64,000 nt of DNA from Lineus longissimus. Its lineage: Eukaryota; Nemertea; Pilidiophora; Heteronemertea; Lineidae. The number at the start of each line of letters is the position of its first letter. Position 1 is the first letter of the stretch. The position numbers were made by a program, and so were the translations under genes. The notes beneath the pieces are model-generated. The model saw only the letters and a program-made list of their open reading frames with translations. It was not told the origin of the DNA and ran no database searches. The stretch lies in NCBI RefSeq assembly GCF_910592395.1, contig NC_088316.1, positions 3,348,001 through 3,412,000 on the forward strand, in the 5' to 3' direction. Below are positions 34,128-47,524 of this stretch, in pieces.

Positions 34128-34602
34128 GGTTTCTAAAGTGCGCGAATTTCAAACTGGGTAACTTTTAGTGTCCTAAAAGGTACCCAGGATCGTCCTGGGT
34201 AACTTTTAGGGGTACCCAGGACGACATCTACCGATTCGGCCGTAGTAAGCCTCATATTCAAGAATAGGAAGCGAGGCCAGCAGAGATGTACCTATATATA
34301 GGGGAAACCTCACATTCCTCATACAAGTTTGGCACACGGAAATCTTGCCTGCACACCAGGTATGAATATAGCGAATGAATAGTCGGTTTGACTTGCTATT
34401 TCGGAACAAGTCAAACTGACAAAAGCCTTGATATTATGACATACGACTCCCTTGAAGAAATCTCACTGCCTCGTCTCGGTAACATACAAGTAGCGATATG
34501 AACCTGATGTCAGCCAAGAATCAGTCACTTATAATAGTGTCTATCAGAAATGTTTACCTTCGAAGAATTTTAAGTTGTATGGCTATAGAAACCAAGCACT
34601 AG

Positions 34603-37224
34603 ACGCAAGGGCCCAACGCGCCGCGTAGCGGCAAAAAAGCGAAGCTGGCGAAACATTTATAACGGGTCACCGTCACTTATTATTGGACTTATAGCGCATT
34701 TACTGGGTTGCAACTATTTTGCTTTATAGTGTCACCAGGAAAGAAAAGCATGCGACCTAACGCCGATCTATTTGTATAAAGTGATAATTGGAAGGTATAT
34801 AGTAGGAAATATCAATAAAATAATCATTCCATGTCGTCTTTTGAGGGCATTTTTGATTGTAAAAAATATATGTGTACGTCACCGTAGTCTCTGCAATGAT
34901 AATTTTATCAGAGCAGTCTCGCGCAAAGCCAGACGTTTTCCATTACGATTTCACTACGATGTTTGACAATAAGGAGCAGTGCGCGAGATATGCTAATGAG
35001 CAGACTTCCCTCGCTTGAGTTTCTGAAGAATGTTCCATATCGCGCTAAGCTCATCACTGCTGATTATGACAGGCGTGCAGCGGTAGGTATCTGCTCCCCA
35101 ACTTCCACCCTAATACGGTACAATAAGTTACCATTTGATGAAAATGGGACAATGCCCTCACTGTGTATGGAGTCATATAGGGATAAGAAGACATTATTCA
35201 TTTGTGTTGGTACAAGTGATTTTGCCCAAAAAGCATGCGCATTCAAAAAACAAAATATGCAAGGTATCACGTACATGACCATGACGACGTGCAGAAAGTG
35301 CACTGGCCAGTGCATACCCTATGGCTATGTATAGTAAACATGGTAAACATGAACAACATCATTATTCATCGGCAGTTCATTTTACTCCGAGCTTTTCCTG
35401 AAACTTATTGCCATGATGATTAGGCCTACCATGTACCATGACCAATAACGGCACGAGATCATGTAGATGTCAACAAGTTCACATGAACCGTATAATCCCG
35501 CATAATCCCCCCGTCTCCCAGTCCATAATACATTTACAGTTTACAATCCCCGATCATGGCCCAACAAAAGGTCATCGGTTGACTAAAGCCAAGGAACACA
35601 ACTGTTCAATGGATTTATAGTTGAATGCGACCAAACTACGTCTTTTCAATCGTGGATTGTAAATTTAACCCCATGGGCCTAGGGAAGGCCCTATAACAAT
35701 ACTTTCGACACAGTTATTATCTCCGCTGTCTCCACCATGTTACACACAGTGCTCACTGCTGATTCTAAAATGCGCCACCTAGTCAATTGCACTATCGTCA
35801 TCACCTCATCATACTTCATTGACATTACAGGCACACATTGACATAGACCACTGTTGCAATCAACGACACAGTCGCTATCCAAGTAGCATTATAGAGGTAA
35901 TTATCATTATCATACCTCATTAGCATGTGAACCAATCGCGTCGCGTCCTTTGCGATCACGGCAAAGCCTCATGGAATAATGTCTTTCAACGTTGAATAAT
36001 TTTTCATATTCCATGCCTACAACTTCAATTTCTTCATAATCCATGGCTAGAAGTTCAATACTAATATAATATCCAAGATAAAGTTACAAGAAGTAGTCAA
36101 TAGGGGCCTCTCACCTCTCACTGTATGTCCACACTATTCACGCTTGTACGAGGAATACATTCAATGCTGAATCTAACAACACCCAGTGCCCTTACTCTGT
36201 ATATTAGTCACTGGAAGATGGCCCATTTCACTCCTTGCTTCTACTTCACCTATAGTCTCATTGCAAACGCCTCAGTTCTATGATATCACATTCACTTTCA
36301 GCTGTCATGCAACGCAACAACTGTGCTATCTGACATCGCACATCAACGAAGAAGTGCAGCCGCCCACATTCCACCTCACGTCTGTCCGACCAGCTGCAAT
36401 CCTCGAGGACGCCCCACTGTACTACGATTTCACTACTATGTTTGACAAGAAGGAGCAGTGCGCGAGATAGGCTAATGAGCAGACTTCCCTCGCTTGAGTT
36501 TCGGAAGAATGTTCCATATCGCGCTAAGCTGACCACTGCTGACCATGACAGGCGTGCATTGGACTGGTACAGGTTGGAACTGAACATTGAATATGCTGGT
36601 GGTGACGCTTTCTGATGAGAAGTTGGTCGTGACTGATGCAGTATCCTTGGACTTGTCCACAGCATCGTTCAATCATTGCTCTCTGAGCTGCCTTGATTCT
36701 GCCTTGATTCTGTACCCAAATACTAAGACCAAATGCCTGTTGACTGTGCTTTAAGAGAGACTGGCGCCATGCCTAGAGATATGACTGACCCCTATTGGCA
36801 AATTTGTATGACTTTATCTTGCCTACCTAGCTGCTGCCTATAGTCTCCCTTTAACTGCAGAACACTTCAAAGTCGATAAAATGCCATGTTCCACCTTTTA
36901 ATGTGTTCAGACTGCCATTTTCAAAATAATCAAGTCAGGACACTGCCTTCTAGTCTCAAAATAAATTTTGCTTTCCTCAATATATAATAACATTTCTTCT
37001 TCTTCAATGCTTTCATCATTCCAAACTTCTCCTCCTCTGACTTTTACAGGGGTACAGTCATGGCAATCAAAACCCAAATACTGAGACCAAATGCCTGTTG
37101 ACTGTGCTTTAAGAGAGACTGGCGCCATGCCTAGTCTCTCTTAAAGCACAGTCAACAGACATCAACCCCCTCAGACTCAGAAACCACAAACGCCCAACCC
37201 TTCCTGCTACCCTAATACTTCTGG
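34603..37224 (+). mobile_element. E element, copy E3 (2.6 kb)
   Basis: Bounded by host CACTAG on the left and GTTAGAC on the right. The uninterrupted host phrase GGACTAGGTTAGAC is present at 26540, so the insertion added ACGCAAGG...CTTCTGG with no visible duplication of the target. The hairpin is near 37097-37158. The interior matches E1 closely, with a few small deletions. Confidence 0.72.
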
Positions 37225-37297
37225 GTTAGACATTTAACATTTATCAGGCGGATGCTTTCACTAATAGCCATCACTTAATTTGACACCTAATGGTCAA

Positions 37298-37734
37298 GCC
37301 AGGCGTTCATTGTCCTAGACCTAGACGTTTTCTACCACAATGTGTCTGGGCCGAAGAAACACTGCGCAAGATTACCTCGAGCTTGAGCTAAGAATAGATT
37401 ATGCTAATGAGCATACTTCCACATTGAGTTTTCCCAGAATGGTGCATATCGTGCGAAGCTACTTAGCCTGATTCCAATAGGCCCCGCATAGTGGCGCTGA
37501 GGCGGCCGCTGTAATCAAGAGAGTGGTTGAGTCACTCTATGTTATGACGGACCTAACCAAAACTGCTTACATTTTCGCATTGCTACAATGAAAGACCTAA
37601 TACTGAAACCACATGTCTGTTGACTGTGCTTTAAGAGAGACTGGCATCATGCATAGTCTCTCTTAAAGCACTCTACCCCCTCACACTACGAAACCACAAA
37701 CACCCACCCCTTCCTGCTACCTTAATACTTCTGG
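37298..37734 (+). mobile_element. F element, copy F2
   Basis: Near-identical to F1 at 26623-27059. It has the same host flank (CCTAATGGTCAA) and the same direct junction with an E element on its right side (E4 at 37735). Confidence 0.65.
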
Positions 37735-39074
37735 ACGCAAGGGCCCAAAGCGCCGCGTAGCGGCAAAAAAAGGAAGCTGGCGAAACATTTATAACGGGTC
37801 ACCGTCACTTATTATTGGACTTATAGCGCATTTACGGGGTTGCAACTATTTTGCTTTATAGTGTCACCAGGAAAGAAAAGCATGCGACCTATCGCCGATC
37901 TATTTGTATACAGTGATAATTGGAAGGTATATAGTAGGAAATATCAATAAAATAATCATTCCATGTCGTCTTTTGAGGGCATTTTTGATTGTAAAAAATA
38001 TATGTGTACGTCACCGGAGTCTCTGCAATTATAATTTTATCACAGCAGTCTCGCGCAAGTAGAAGTTCTTTACCTATTAGTTCTTCACTTATTAGTCTCA
38101 ATGTCTGGCGCAAAGCCAGACGTTGTCCATTACGATTTCACTACGATGTTTGACAAGGAGGAGCAGTGCGCGAGATATGCTAATGAGCAGACTTCCCTCG
38201 CTTGAGTTTCGGAAGAATGTTCCATATCGCGCTAAAGCTTGCAGCACACTGGACGCCAACTTCGGCGGCAAGGCGCGTCAGACTGAACGCGACTGAACGC
38301 CGCTCGACGCCAGAGTTGGCGGCAGTGGATCGCGCTCATAGCACACCTACTCAGAATTGGCGTCCAGTAGCGTCTTTTCCGCCACTTCCAAGAATCGTGG
38401 GGGCTGCCATTTTGATATCATGTGACGTCAAGACGCAAGCTGATTGGCCAAAGCCTCGCTGTTGACGCTGGTTGACGCCAACTCTGGCGGCGATCCGTAG
38501 CACACCTGGATTCTTCTTGCGTTCACTGGCGTTCAGACGCCGCTACAGGCGTCAAAAATCAAACATGCTAGATATCTGGCGGCAAGTGGCGGCAAGTGGC
38601 GGCAAGTGGCGGCAAGTGGCGGCAAGTGGCGTTTGCCTGACGCCGTCCGTAGCACACTACGGATTTTTCAGGCGTTCATAACTCTTGCGGCAAAAAACGC
38701 GCCTTGCCGCCGGAGTTGGCGTCCAGTGTGCTGCAAGCTTAAGCTGACCACTGCTGACCATGACAGGCGTGCATTGGACTGGTACAGGTTGGAACTGAAC
38801 ATTGAATATGCTGGTGGTGACGCTTTCTGAAGAGAAGTTGGTCGTGACTGATGCAGTATCCTTGGACTTGTCCACAGCATCTTTCAATCATTGCTCTCTG
38901 AGCTGCCTTGATTCTGTATTTACCCAAATACTGAGACCAAATGCCTGTTGACTGTGCTTTAAGAGAGACTGGCGCCATGCCTGGTCTCTCTTAAAGCACA
39001 GTCAACAGACACCAACCCCCTCAGACTCAGAAACCACAAACGCCCAACCCTTCCTGCTACCTTAATACTTCTGG
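37735..39074 (+). mobile_element. E element, copy E4 (short form with nested MITE)
   Basis: Same structure as E2, including the nested MITE at the same internal position (38236-38739). E2 and E4 therefore come from one duplicated copy. It joins E5 head to tail at 39074/39075 with no base between. Confidence 0.68.
38236..38739. mobile_element. Harbinger-type MITE nested in E4, with expanded 10-bp repeat
   Basis: Same ends and same TAA flanks as the MITE in E2. It is 30 bases longer because GGCGGCAAGT is present in five tandem copies (38577-38628) against two in the E2 copy. Confidence 0.8.
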
Positions 39075-41731
39075 ACGCAAGGGCCCAACGCGCCGCGTAG
39101 CGGCAAAAATGCGAAGCTGGCGAAACATTTATAACGGGTCACCGTCACTTATTATTGGACTTATAGCGCATTTACGGGGTTGCAACTATTTTGCTTTATA
39201 GTGTCACCAGGAAAGAAAAGCATGCGACCTAACGCCGATCTATTTGTATAAAGTGATAATCGGAAGGTATATAGTAGGAAATATCAATAAAATAATCATT
39301 CCATTTCGTCTTTTGAGGGCATTTTTGATTGTAAAAAATATATGTGTACGTCACCGTAGTCTCTGCAATGATAATTTTATCAGATCAGTCTCGCGCAAGT
39401 AGAAGTTCTTTACCTGTTAGTTCTTCACTTATTAGTCTCAACGTCTGGCGCAAAGCCAGACGTTTTCCATTACGATTTCACTACGATGTTTGACAAGAAG
39501 GAGCAGTGCGCGAGATATGCTAATGAGCAGACTTCCCTCGCTTGAGTTTCTGAAGAATGTTCCATATCGCGCTAAGCTCATCATTACTGATTATGACAGG
39601 CGTGCAACGGTAGGTATCTGCTCCCCAACTTCCACCCTAATACGGTACAATAAGTTACCATTTGATGGGAATGGACAATGCCCTCACTGTGTATGGAGTC
39701 ATAGGGATAAGAAGACATTATTCATTAGTGTTGGTACAAGTGATTTTGCCCAAAAAGCATGCGCATTCAAAAAACAAAATATGCAAGGTAATCACGTACA
39801 TGACCATGACGACGTGCAGAAAGTGCACTGGCCAGTGCATACCCTATGGCTATGTACTAGCAAACATGGTAAACATGAACAACATCATTATTCATCGGCA
39901 GTTCATTTTACTCCGAGCTTTTCCTGAAACATATAGCCATGATGATTAGGCCTACCATGTACCATGACCAATAACGGCACTAGATCATGTAGATGTCAAC
40001 AAGTTCACATGAACCGTATAATCCCGCATGGCGCATGTGGGGCATGCGTCTAAACCAAAGCCCCAAAATCACTTGTTTTGGTCTATTTCAGTTTCACTTG
40101 TGTTTCCCCCGTCTCCCAGTCCATAATACATTTACAGTTTACAATCCCCGATCATGGCCCAACAAAAGGTCATCGGTTGACTAAAGGAACACAACTGTTC
40201 AATGGATTTATAGTTGAATGCGATCAAACTACGTCTTTTCAATCGTGGATTGTAAATTTAACCCCATGGGCCTAGGGAAGGCCCTATAACAATACTTTCG
40301 GCACAGTTATTATCTCCGCTGCCTCCACCATGTTACACACAGTGCTCACTGCTGATTCTAGAATGCGCCACCTAGTCAAAACAGGACATATGTTCTTCTA
40401 GGAATAGATCTCTTTCCAATATTTCGTCATTCCACTATCGTCATCACCTCATCATACTTTCATTGACATTACAGGCAGACATCCACAGAGCACTCTTCAA
40501 ATCATCTACACAGTGGTTATCCAACTAGGATTATAAAGGTAATTTCTTAGCCCCGCACAGTGGGTTTCAGTCTTGATAAAGGGGCACTATCCAAGATAAA
40601 GTTACAAGAAGTAGTCAATTGGGGTCTCTCACCTCTCACTGTATGTCCACACTATTCACGCTTGTACGAGGAATACATTCAATGCTGAATCTAACAACAC
40701 CCAGTGCCCTTACTCTGTATATTAGTCACTGGAAGATGGCCCATTTCACTCCTTCCTTCTACTTCACCTATAGTCTCATTGCAAACGCCTCAGTTCTATG
40801 ATATCACATTCACTTTCAGCTGTCATGCACCGCAACAACTGTGCTATCTGCCATCGCACATCAACGAAGAAGTGCAGCCGCCCACATTCCACCTCACGTC
40901 TGTCCGACCAGCTGCAATCCTCGAGGACGCCCCACTGTACCACGATTTCACTACGATGTTTGACAAGAAGGAGCTGTGCGCGAGATAGGCTAATGAGCAG
41001 ACTTCCCTCGCTTGAGTTTCGGAAGAATGTTCCATATCGCGCTAAGCTGACCACTGCTGACCATGACAGGCGTGCATTGGACTGGTACAGGTTGGAATTG
41101 AACATTGAATATGCTGGTGGTGACGCTTTCTGATGAGAAGTTGGTCGTGACTGATGCAGTATCCTTGGACTTGTCCACAGCATCGTTCAATCATTGCTCT
41201 CTGAGCTGCCTTGATTCTGTACTTACCCAAATACTAAGACCAAACGCCTGTTGACTGTCCTTTAAGAGAGACTGGTGCCATGCCTAGAGATATGACTGAC
41301 CCCTATTGGCAAATTTGTATGACTTTATCTTGCCTACCTAGCTGCTGCCTATAGTCTCCCTTTAACTGCGGAACACTTCAAAGTCGATAAAATGCCATGT
41401 TCCACCTTTTAATGTGTTCAGACCGCCATTTTCAAAATAATCAAGTCAGGACACTGCCTTCTAGTCTCATAATAAATTTTGCTTTCCTCAATAATAACAT
41501 TTCTTCTTCTTCAATGCTTTCATCATTCCAAACTTCTCCTCCTCGGACTTTTACAGGGGTACAGTCATGGCAATCAAAACCCAAATACTGAGACCAAATG
41601 CCTGTTGACTGTGCTTTAAGAGAGACTGGCGCCATGCCTGGTCTCTCTTAAAGCACAGTCAACAGACACCAACCCCCTCAGACTCAGAAACCACAAACGC
41701 CCAACCCTTCCTGCTACCTTAATACTTCTGG
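39075..41731 (+). mobile_element. E element, copy E5 (2.66 kb)
   Basis: A long-form E like E1 and E3, joined head to tail to E4 on the left and followed at 41732 by the host phrase ATGTCAGCC that opens unit 3. The terminal hairpin is near 41603-41664. A local rearrangement is visible near 40380-40590 relative to E1. Confidence 0.7.
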
Positions 41732-44700
41732 ATGTCAGCCAGGAACCAGTCACTTATAATAGTGTCTATCAGAAATGTTTAACTTCGAAGAATTTTAAGT
41801 TGTATGGCTATAGAAACCAAGCACAACATTTATCAGGTGGTTGCTTTCACTAATAGCCATCACTTACTTTGACACCTAATGGTCAAATACTAAATCATTG
41901 AAATAAATAAAGCTCGCACCCGTTGTGTTTATATTTAGAAGAAATGTGACGAGAAGGATCCCCGTTTTGTGAGTTAAAACTATAGGTCTCCTGGCGATTT
42001 CCGTGGAAATCCTCGATCTACATGTAGCTATACATGTATATACACCGTGGATCGCGCGTGTCACAGTCGAATCGCGGAGAGTTTTGATTAATAAAGGTCG
42101 GGCGACAACCAACTCCCCGAATTGGCGACAACGGGGGAACTTTGCCCGACTGGTCAATGTGTCCTGCACAAATGTCTCTCTGGCTCATTTGTCCATTCGA
42201 TGCCGCATTCTCATTGACATGCGTACTACCAAATAATCCAAGTAAGCCTTCTTGGCACTGCTAGTACTAGCAAGTATAGATTTAATCCAGACCTGCTATT
42301 TGACCGCACTGGATTAAAACATTTTGGAATTACTCCGGACTGGTTTATTGAAAAATCAAGCCAGTTTTATCTGACATATAAAGCGAGACTAAATGCAGCA
42401 GCCAAGATAGGCAGGTATAGGCAAAATATAGTTACTTCAAATTGCTAATAGGGTCTCGCCTCTACTTGCAATACCAGTCGCTACAAAGATGGAAAATGGG
42501 GTGGATTTCGGGTGAGGCCAGAACTAAAAATTCGAGTCGTTTATTGTAGCAACTGGTATGCCATGTTAGTCCAGGATGCCCCCTATCACCTCACACCAAC
42601 CACTTTCTCCTTGGATCTCGCCATCGTCATTTTAAAATGAACAAAGGTGGAAAATGGAGTTGATTGCGGGTGAGGCTGGGAGTAAAAATTCGAGTTGTTT
42701 GTTGTATTGGACGTCATGGGAGGTGGGTATTCGCTGACTGAAGTACTACTTTAATATCAGTACATATATATATCAAAACTGCTTCCAGCAACATGCCACC
42801 CAAAGATATTTCCTAAAAAAAGAATGTTGAAAAAAAAATCATGTGATATCCTTTCCCAGCCACCGTAATCTACCACCATCAACATCTACACAATCAATTT
42901 GTAATGTAAGTACGTGTCTTTACAACTTTTATCTTGTGCCACCAACATTGATAGTGCTAACACAGGCATTTCATGATAACAAAAAGCCGAAAGCAGAATG
43001 ATATCTGTTCATAAGAATATAATTGTCACTAAAAGACCATTCATTCAAATGCAAAATCCAATAATATGATGCAGATCTTTTGTCGTGGTCTAGCCTAAAA
43101 ATTCAAACAAATATATTTTGTGGACAATTGAGTGCGATTCGATGCCGGAGGCCAATCTGCATGTATTGCCAAGAAGAATACTATCAAAGCGACTAATTCA
43201 ACCAATGGTGACGTTTTTATCCATCGATCAGCATTATTATTTTTACTGAAACTGCCATAGACGACACCTCTTTCGTACGATCAAGCAAAAGGCCGAAACA
43301 AATCGAACGCATCACTCGCATTTATAGTAAACCATAGCATGGACGCCTCAGAAATTTTAAAGTCTCGGTTTCGGAAGGGAATTGACACTATGGCATGAGG
43401 CAGGTTTCGCAATCCGCACGTAAGACGAACTACGAAAGGCATGCACACTGGTGTCATCATCTGTCCTGTTCTAATTCATTTACTACGCGACACTCAACCC
43501 GAAGGGCAATCTTCTCAAGTTAGTAATAGGAGGAATCGGATCAAATCTTCATAATAAATCGTTGATGAAATACATTGACATTCTTCGCAATAGGCTATCG
43601 AAACCTGGCTATTAAGCGCTGGCTGGGATGCTCGTTAATAAAGCATTTTAAATTTGTCAACTCTGGTGTAATATCTGTTTTTGTTCCCCATACTGCAGTC
43701 TTTCCGTAGACAGCTAGAGAGGCCATGACTTTTCACATAAAACCGTGTCGATCATTTTTTTAGCATCATTCCCAAATAAGGGGAAAAGTTGTAAAACGGA
43801 ATCACTCAAAAACGTAACATTGGGGTTTCTCACTGAGCTCTTCCATTCGGTCCTCAGTCCCATCCTCGTCCAGTGCCCGACGATGGCATAGGAGCATACA
43901 ACTAACCCTGATATGCGAGTATGGGAATGCCATTGCTTTATCACACAGACTGCTGGTTGATAATGAAATGGCTAAGGCCGGAGACGGTTTCCCCCAGAAC
44001 AAAAGAACGAGGTAGAACCGTTGCTACTGTGCTGGAAACTGGATTTCCTAGACGAGGAGCGCTGGAACATTTCCTCCATGGGTTAATCTGGTTTGCAATA
44101 CTCAACACTCGTTCATCAACAGCTTTCGTAAATTCATGGTCTCCCCATCCTGGTCGTCCTCAAGTTTTGGACTCCACTGTATATGCCGGTGTCTCGATCG
44201 GATTTCATGCATATTCGCATGTGCGGAGTGAAATATACGGATTGAATACTTCTGGCCGGGAGTTGAATCTGTCTCACGAATATCAGTCAACCTCCTGGCT
44301 ACACCATGCGCAGTGCTTATATAGTTATGTCTGAGAGGTTTTGACATGTATGAGATGTAAAAATCAGCTTGAGGAAGGACCTGCGTTTTAGTAAACGTCG
44401 CCACTGCTTTAAGAGTGTATCTAGATCTCCTGGCCATCGAACAACGTATTGCTTAGGAGCAGCTAATGTGCGAGTCGTTGTCTATACTAACAAGTAGGCC
44501 CTAATTAAACTCCTATGCAGTCAATTGCGTCATCCCTGATCTTCTTTCCTAGTCTTTTTACCGGGCGACAGGACGTGGCCTGTCCACTGCGTCCGGAGTA
44601 TATCCAATCGGAGCCGCTATGATTTTGCTTTTCTCCTTCCTTTTCACATATTATTACGTCGAGAGTACATCACGTTTTGAAGGTAAGTTTCCAATTGCTG

Positions 44701-47524
44701 CAGAATTAGCTCGTCATCCAGAGGATTCCCAGGGCAGTCCATTTCGTCGTGACAGGACGAGGCCGCATAGTGTTGTGTGACCTCCCCCAGTGTTCTGGTT
44801 ATGACTTTGTCTTCGTGAGACAAACTTGGGGTGTAAAAATATCAAACGACCACGAAATCTCTCAGTGACCATAACTGAAAGGATGAAGTGGTTTCCATTG
44901 TCTTCAAGAATTCTTCAATTTTCTTTTTCCTTTTTGTCAGAAAATATGCAGGTCTTTTTATGCTCTAACGGGACTCAACTTATAATGCAAAGGAGTCAGT
45001 AACTTCTGAGAAGATAGTTCTCCAGTCCTTCTTCTCCGTTATTATTTTCTTAAGACAATGTTAGCTGTTCACGTTCTTGATACTGATAGTGAGGATGTCA
45101 GGACAATAGAGAGGTTTAGATTTTGATCTGAGAACGAGGACGTGAACAGGATGCATTTTGACGACGGATATCGCTTTCCCTGCTGTCAGAAATGCAATGA
45201 AACTGTGTGTGTTTAACCTTGTCAGCCCATCGCGTCAGCATGATTAATTTGGTCTCGTTAGGGCCGAGGAACGAGGCCGGTCCACTGCGTCCGGAGTGTA
45301 CGTCTGGTATATGCCTCGGACCAATACTGCAAAACTATTAACTTGAAATCAACCAGAAACCACCTCGTTCTCGTCGTATCAAAATCGGAAAATCTCTATG
45401 ATGCCACTAACGCGACTTGTGGTTTACAGCGATTGAGCAATGGCACCTTGATGGAAGGGACAGAAGAATAAAGTGAGTTGAAGATTGTAGGTTTGCTTCC
45501 AATAACTGCATAAATTCATTACACAGGTAGGCGCAGCATTGTTTTTAAAGTCGCCCATACTGCGCGCGGCCTTGCTTTTTCTTAGGTGTCAGTGGAAGTG
45601 CGGTGTGAGTTCAAGTATAATCGAACACACTCCAAGTTAAAACAGACTGATGAAAATAGCTTATACTTGGATATATGTTTCAATGCATTTCCAGAATATC
45701 TGGTAACGCCGGTTACGTCATATCGTCAGAATTTGGCCGCGTTCTTCAGCTTCGCGATCGCACAGGTTGTGCCACGACGCCGGCCACCAGTTCAGTGTTT
45801 GACCGAAAACGTTTCACCATCGTAGTCTACGCCAAAATTACCAAAGGCAGCATCACCTACGACTGGGTAAATATATTCTCTCTTCGCTCAAAAAACAGGA
45901 ATATTCAAGTTCTCGTCAATAAGCAGACAAGGCAAATGGAATTCATTTACGGTGATCGGAACGTCTATGTTTTTTCATCACCCAACCGCGGACATCTTCA
46001 AGAAAATTGGATGGCAAAGCTTTGCGGCTGCTTATGACTTTAATCAGAATAAAGCAACTTTGTTTTTAAATGGTCTAGGGCTGACGTTGTCGCCCTATGA
46101 TAGACAGACGTTTGAGGACCCAAGGGTTGAGAAGATATATTTTGGAAGTTATGAGACGCGGGATTTGACTTTTACTGGACCAATCGCGAATGTGGCCGTA
46201 TATTCTCATCTCATGACGGGAGAGGAGTTGGTGAAGGGTCTCTCTAATCAAATACGCGCATGTAAGTATAGCTGGTCATGAACGGTCTACAGTGCACACT
46301 TCAAAAAGTGTCATTTTGCCCCCCCCCCCCCCGACCAGAAAGCTAGGTGCGCCCCTATATTTTTTTACGATCAGGAAAATATACATTGTACCTACAGTGG
46401 GAGTTTTGTTATATACACGGACATTGCTAGCGAAAAGGCTGCAGAAGTTTCTTCAATACAATCTGCACTTCAAATTCTTACTTTAACATCCTTTTTTAGT
46501 CCTAACGAAACCCATAAACCTCCATCGAACGTCCAAATCAATAGTTGTCATGGGCACGAGGTACACCACATTATCTACACGCTCGAGTTTAGAGTGTGCC
46601 ACCTTTTTACAAGCAGCGAGATTAGAGTGCGCCACCTTTCTACAAGGAGCGAGGTGCCGACACACTGGTGCAATATGTACGGATTTTATTTTCAATACCT
46701 TTTCTGGTGTTTGTGAACTGAATAAAGACTCTTCAGAGAAAGATCAAAATGTGACTTTGGTAAGAGAGGATCATATTGATCGTTTCATTTTCGTCATGAA
46801 GATTACTCATTCGAAATTCAAAACTTAACTTCAAAATTCAACACAAATTTCGAAGTTGAAATTTCGACTTTGATATCTATCGCATTGGAGAAATAGTGTG
46901 GGATTCCTCTCATTTATGAGCTTGGCAGCAACCGGCCAACTTCCTACCTTGGCAGTGTAATATCATGTCACAACAAATGGAAAATTGAAAAAACCAGGCG
47001 ATGTGGGATGATATGGCATTGACAAAGTCTGTGATGACCTTGAACGTATACACATACGCATATTGGAGCATCGAAAGAGAGACCGAAGGGAAATTGCATT
47101 TATAAATGTAAGGCTCATGCAGTTGCAGCCTGGTACCTTGGAAATGAGGCCAACAGATGCCGCGGCACAATCGCGGCCACTTTCTTCGGAAATGATCGAG
47201 GTTCGAGATGCGCAATTGCAGCCTCCAACTACAAGATACGAGGTCATCCCGTAGTAAGCCTTATTCAAGAATAGGAAGCGAGGCCAGTAGAGATGTACCT
47301 ATATATATGGGAAACCTCACATTCCTCATACAAGTTTGCCACACGGAAATCTTGCCTGCACACCGGGTATGAGTATAGCGAATAAATTGTCGGTTTGACT
47401 TGCTATTTCAGAACAAGTCAAACTAACAAATAAGCCTTGATATCAAGACATATCACAAACGACTCCCTTGAAGAAATCTTACTGCCTCGTCTTGGCAACA
47501 TACAAGTATAGTGATATGAACTTG
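41732..47524 (+). repeat. Segmental repeat unit 3 (truncated)
   Basis: It matches unit 2 from its first base to about 47524, where a different E left end (E6) begins after GATATGAACTTG. It includes the third LamG/PAN gene copy and the downstream tail. Confidence 0.78.
44619..46828 (+). pseudogene. LamG + PAN-like gene copy 3, one-base frameshift in the LamG exon
   Basis: Exons: 44619-44682, 45430-45472, 45695-46261 and 46500-46828. Splice sites and exon lengths match copies 1 and 2, except that exon 3 is 567 rather than 566 bases. The extra base is a T in a T-run near 45970 (GTCTATGTTTTTTCATC against GTTTTTC in the others). It shifts the LamG frame about 95 residues into the domain. After it, the neighbouring frame continues the LamG domain normally to the exon end. 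Apart from this, the signal peptide, PAN-like exon and splice signals are kept. A sequencing or assembly error in a homopolymer is a real alternative, in which case this is a third intact gene. Confidence 0.65.

Larger units (their letters stand above)
28369..41731 (+). repeat. Segmental repeat unit 2 (13.36 kb)
   Basis: From 28369 (ATGTCAGCCAGG) the sequence is matched in order by 41732 onward, with a constant shift of about 13.36 kb through the LamG/PAN gene. By eye the two copies differ at only a few percent of positions, so the duplication is recent. Both units start exactly after an E right terminus. Unit 2 also carries E3, F2, E4 and E5 at its right end. Confidence 0.8.
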
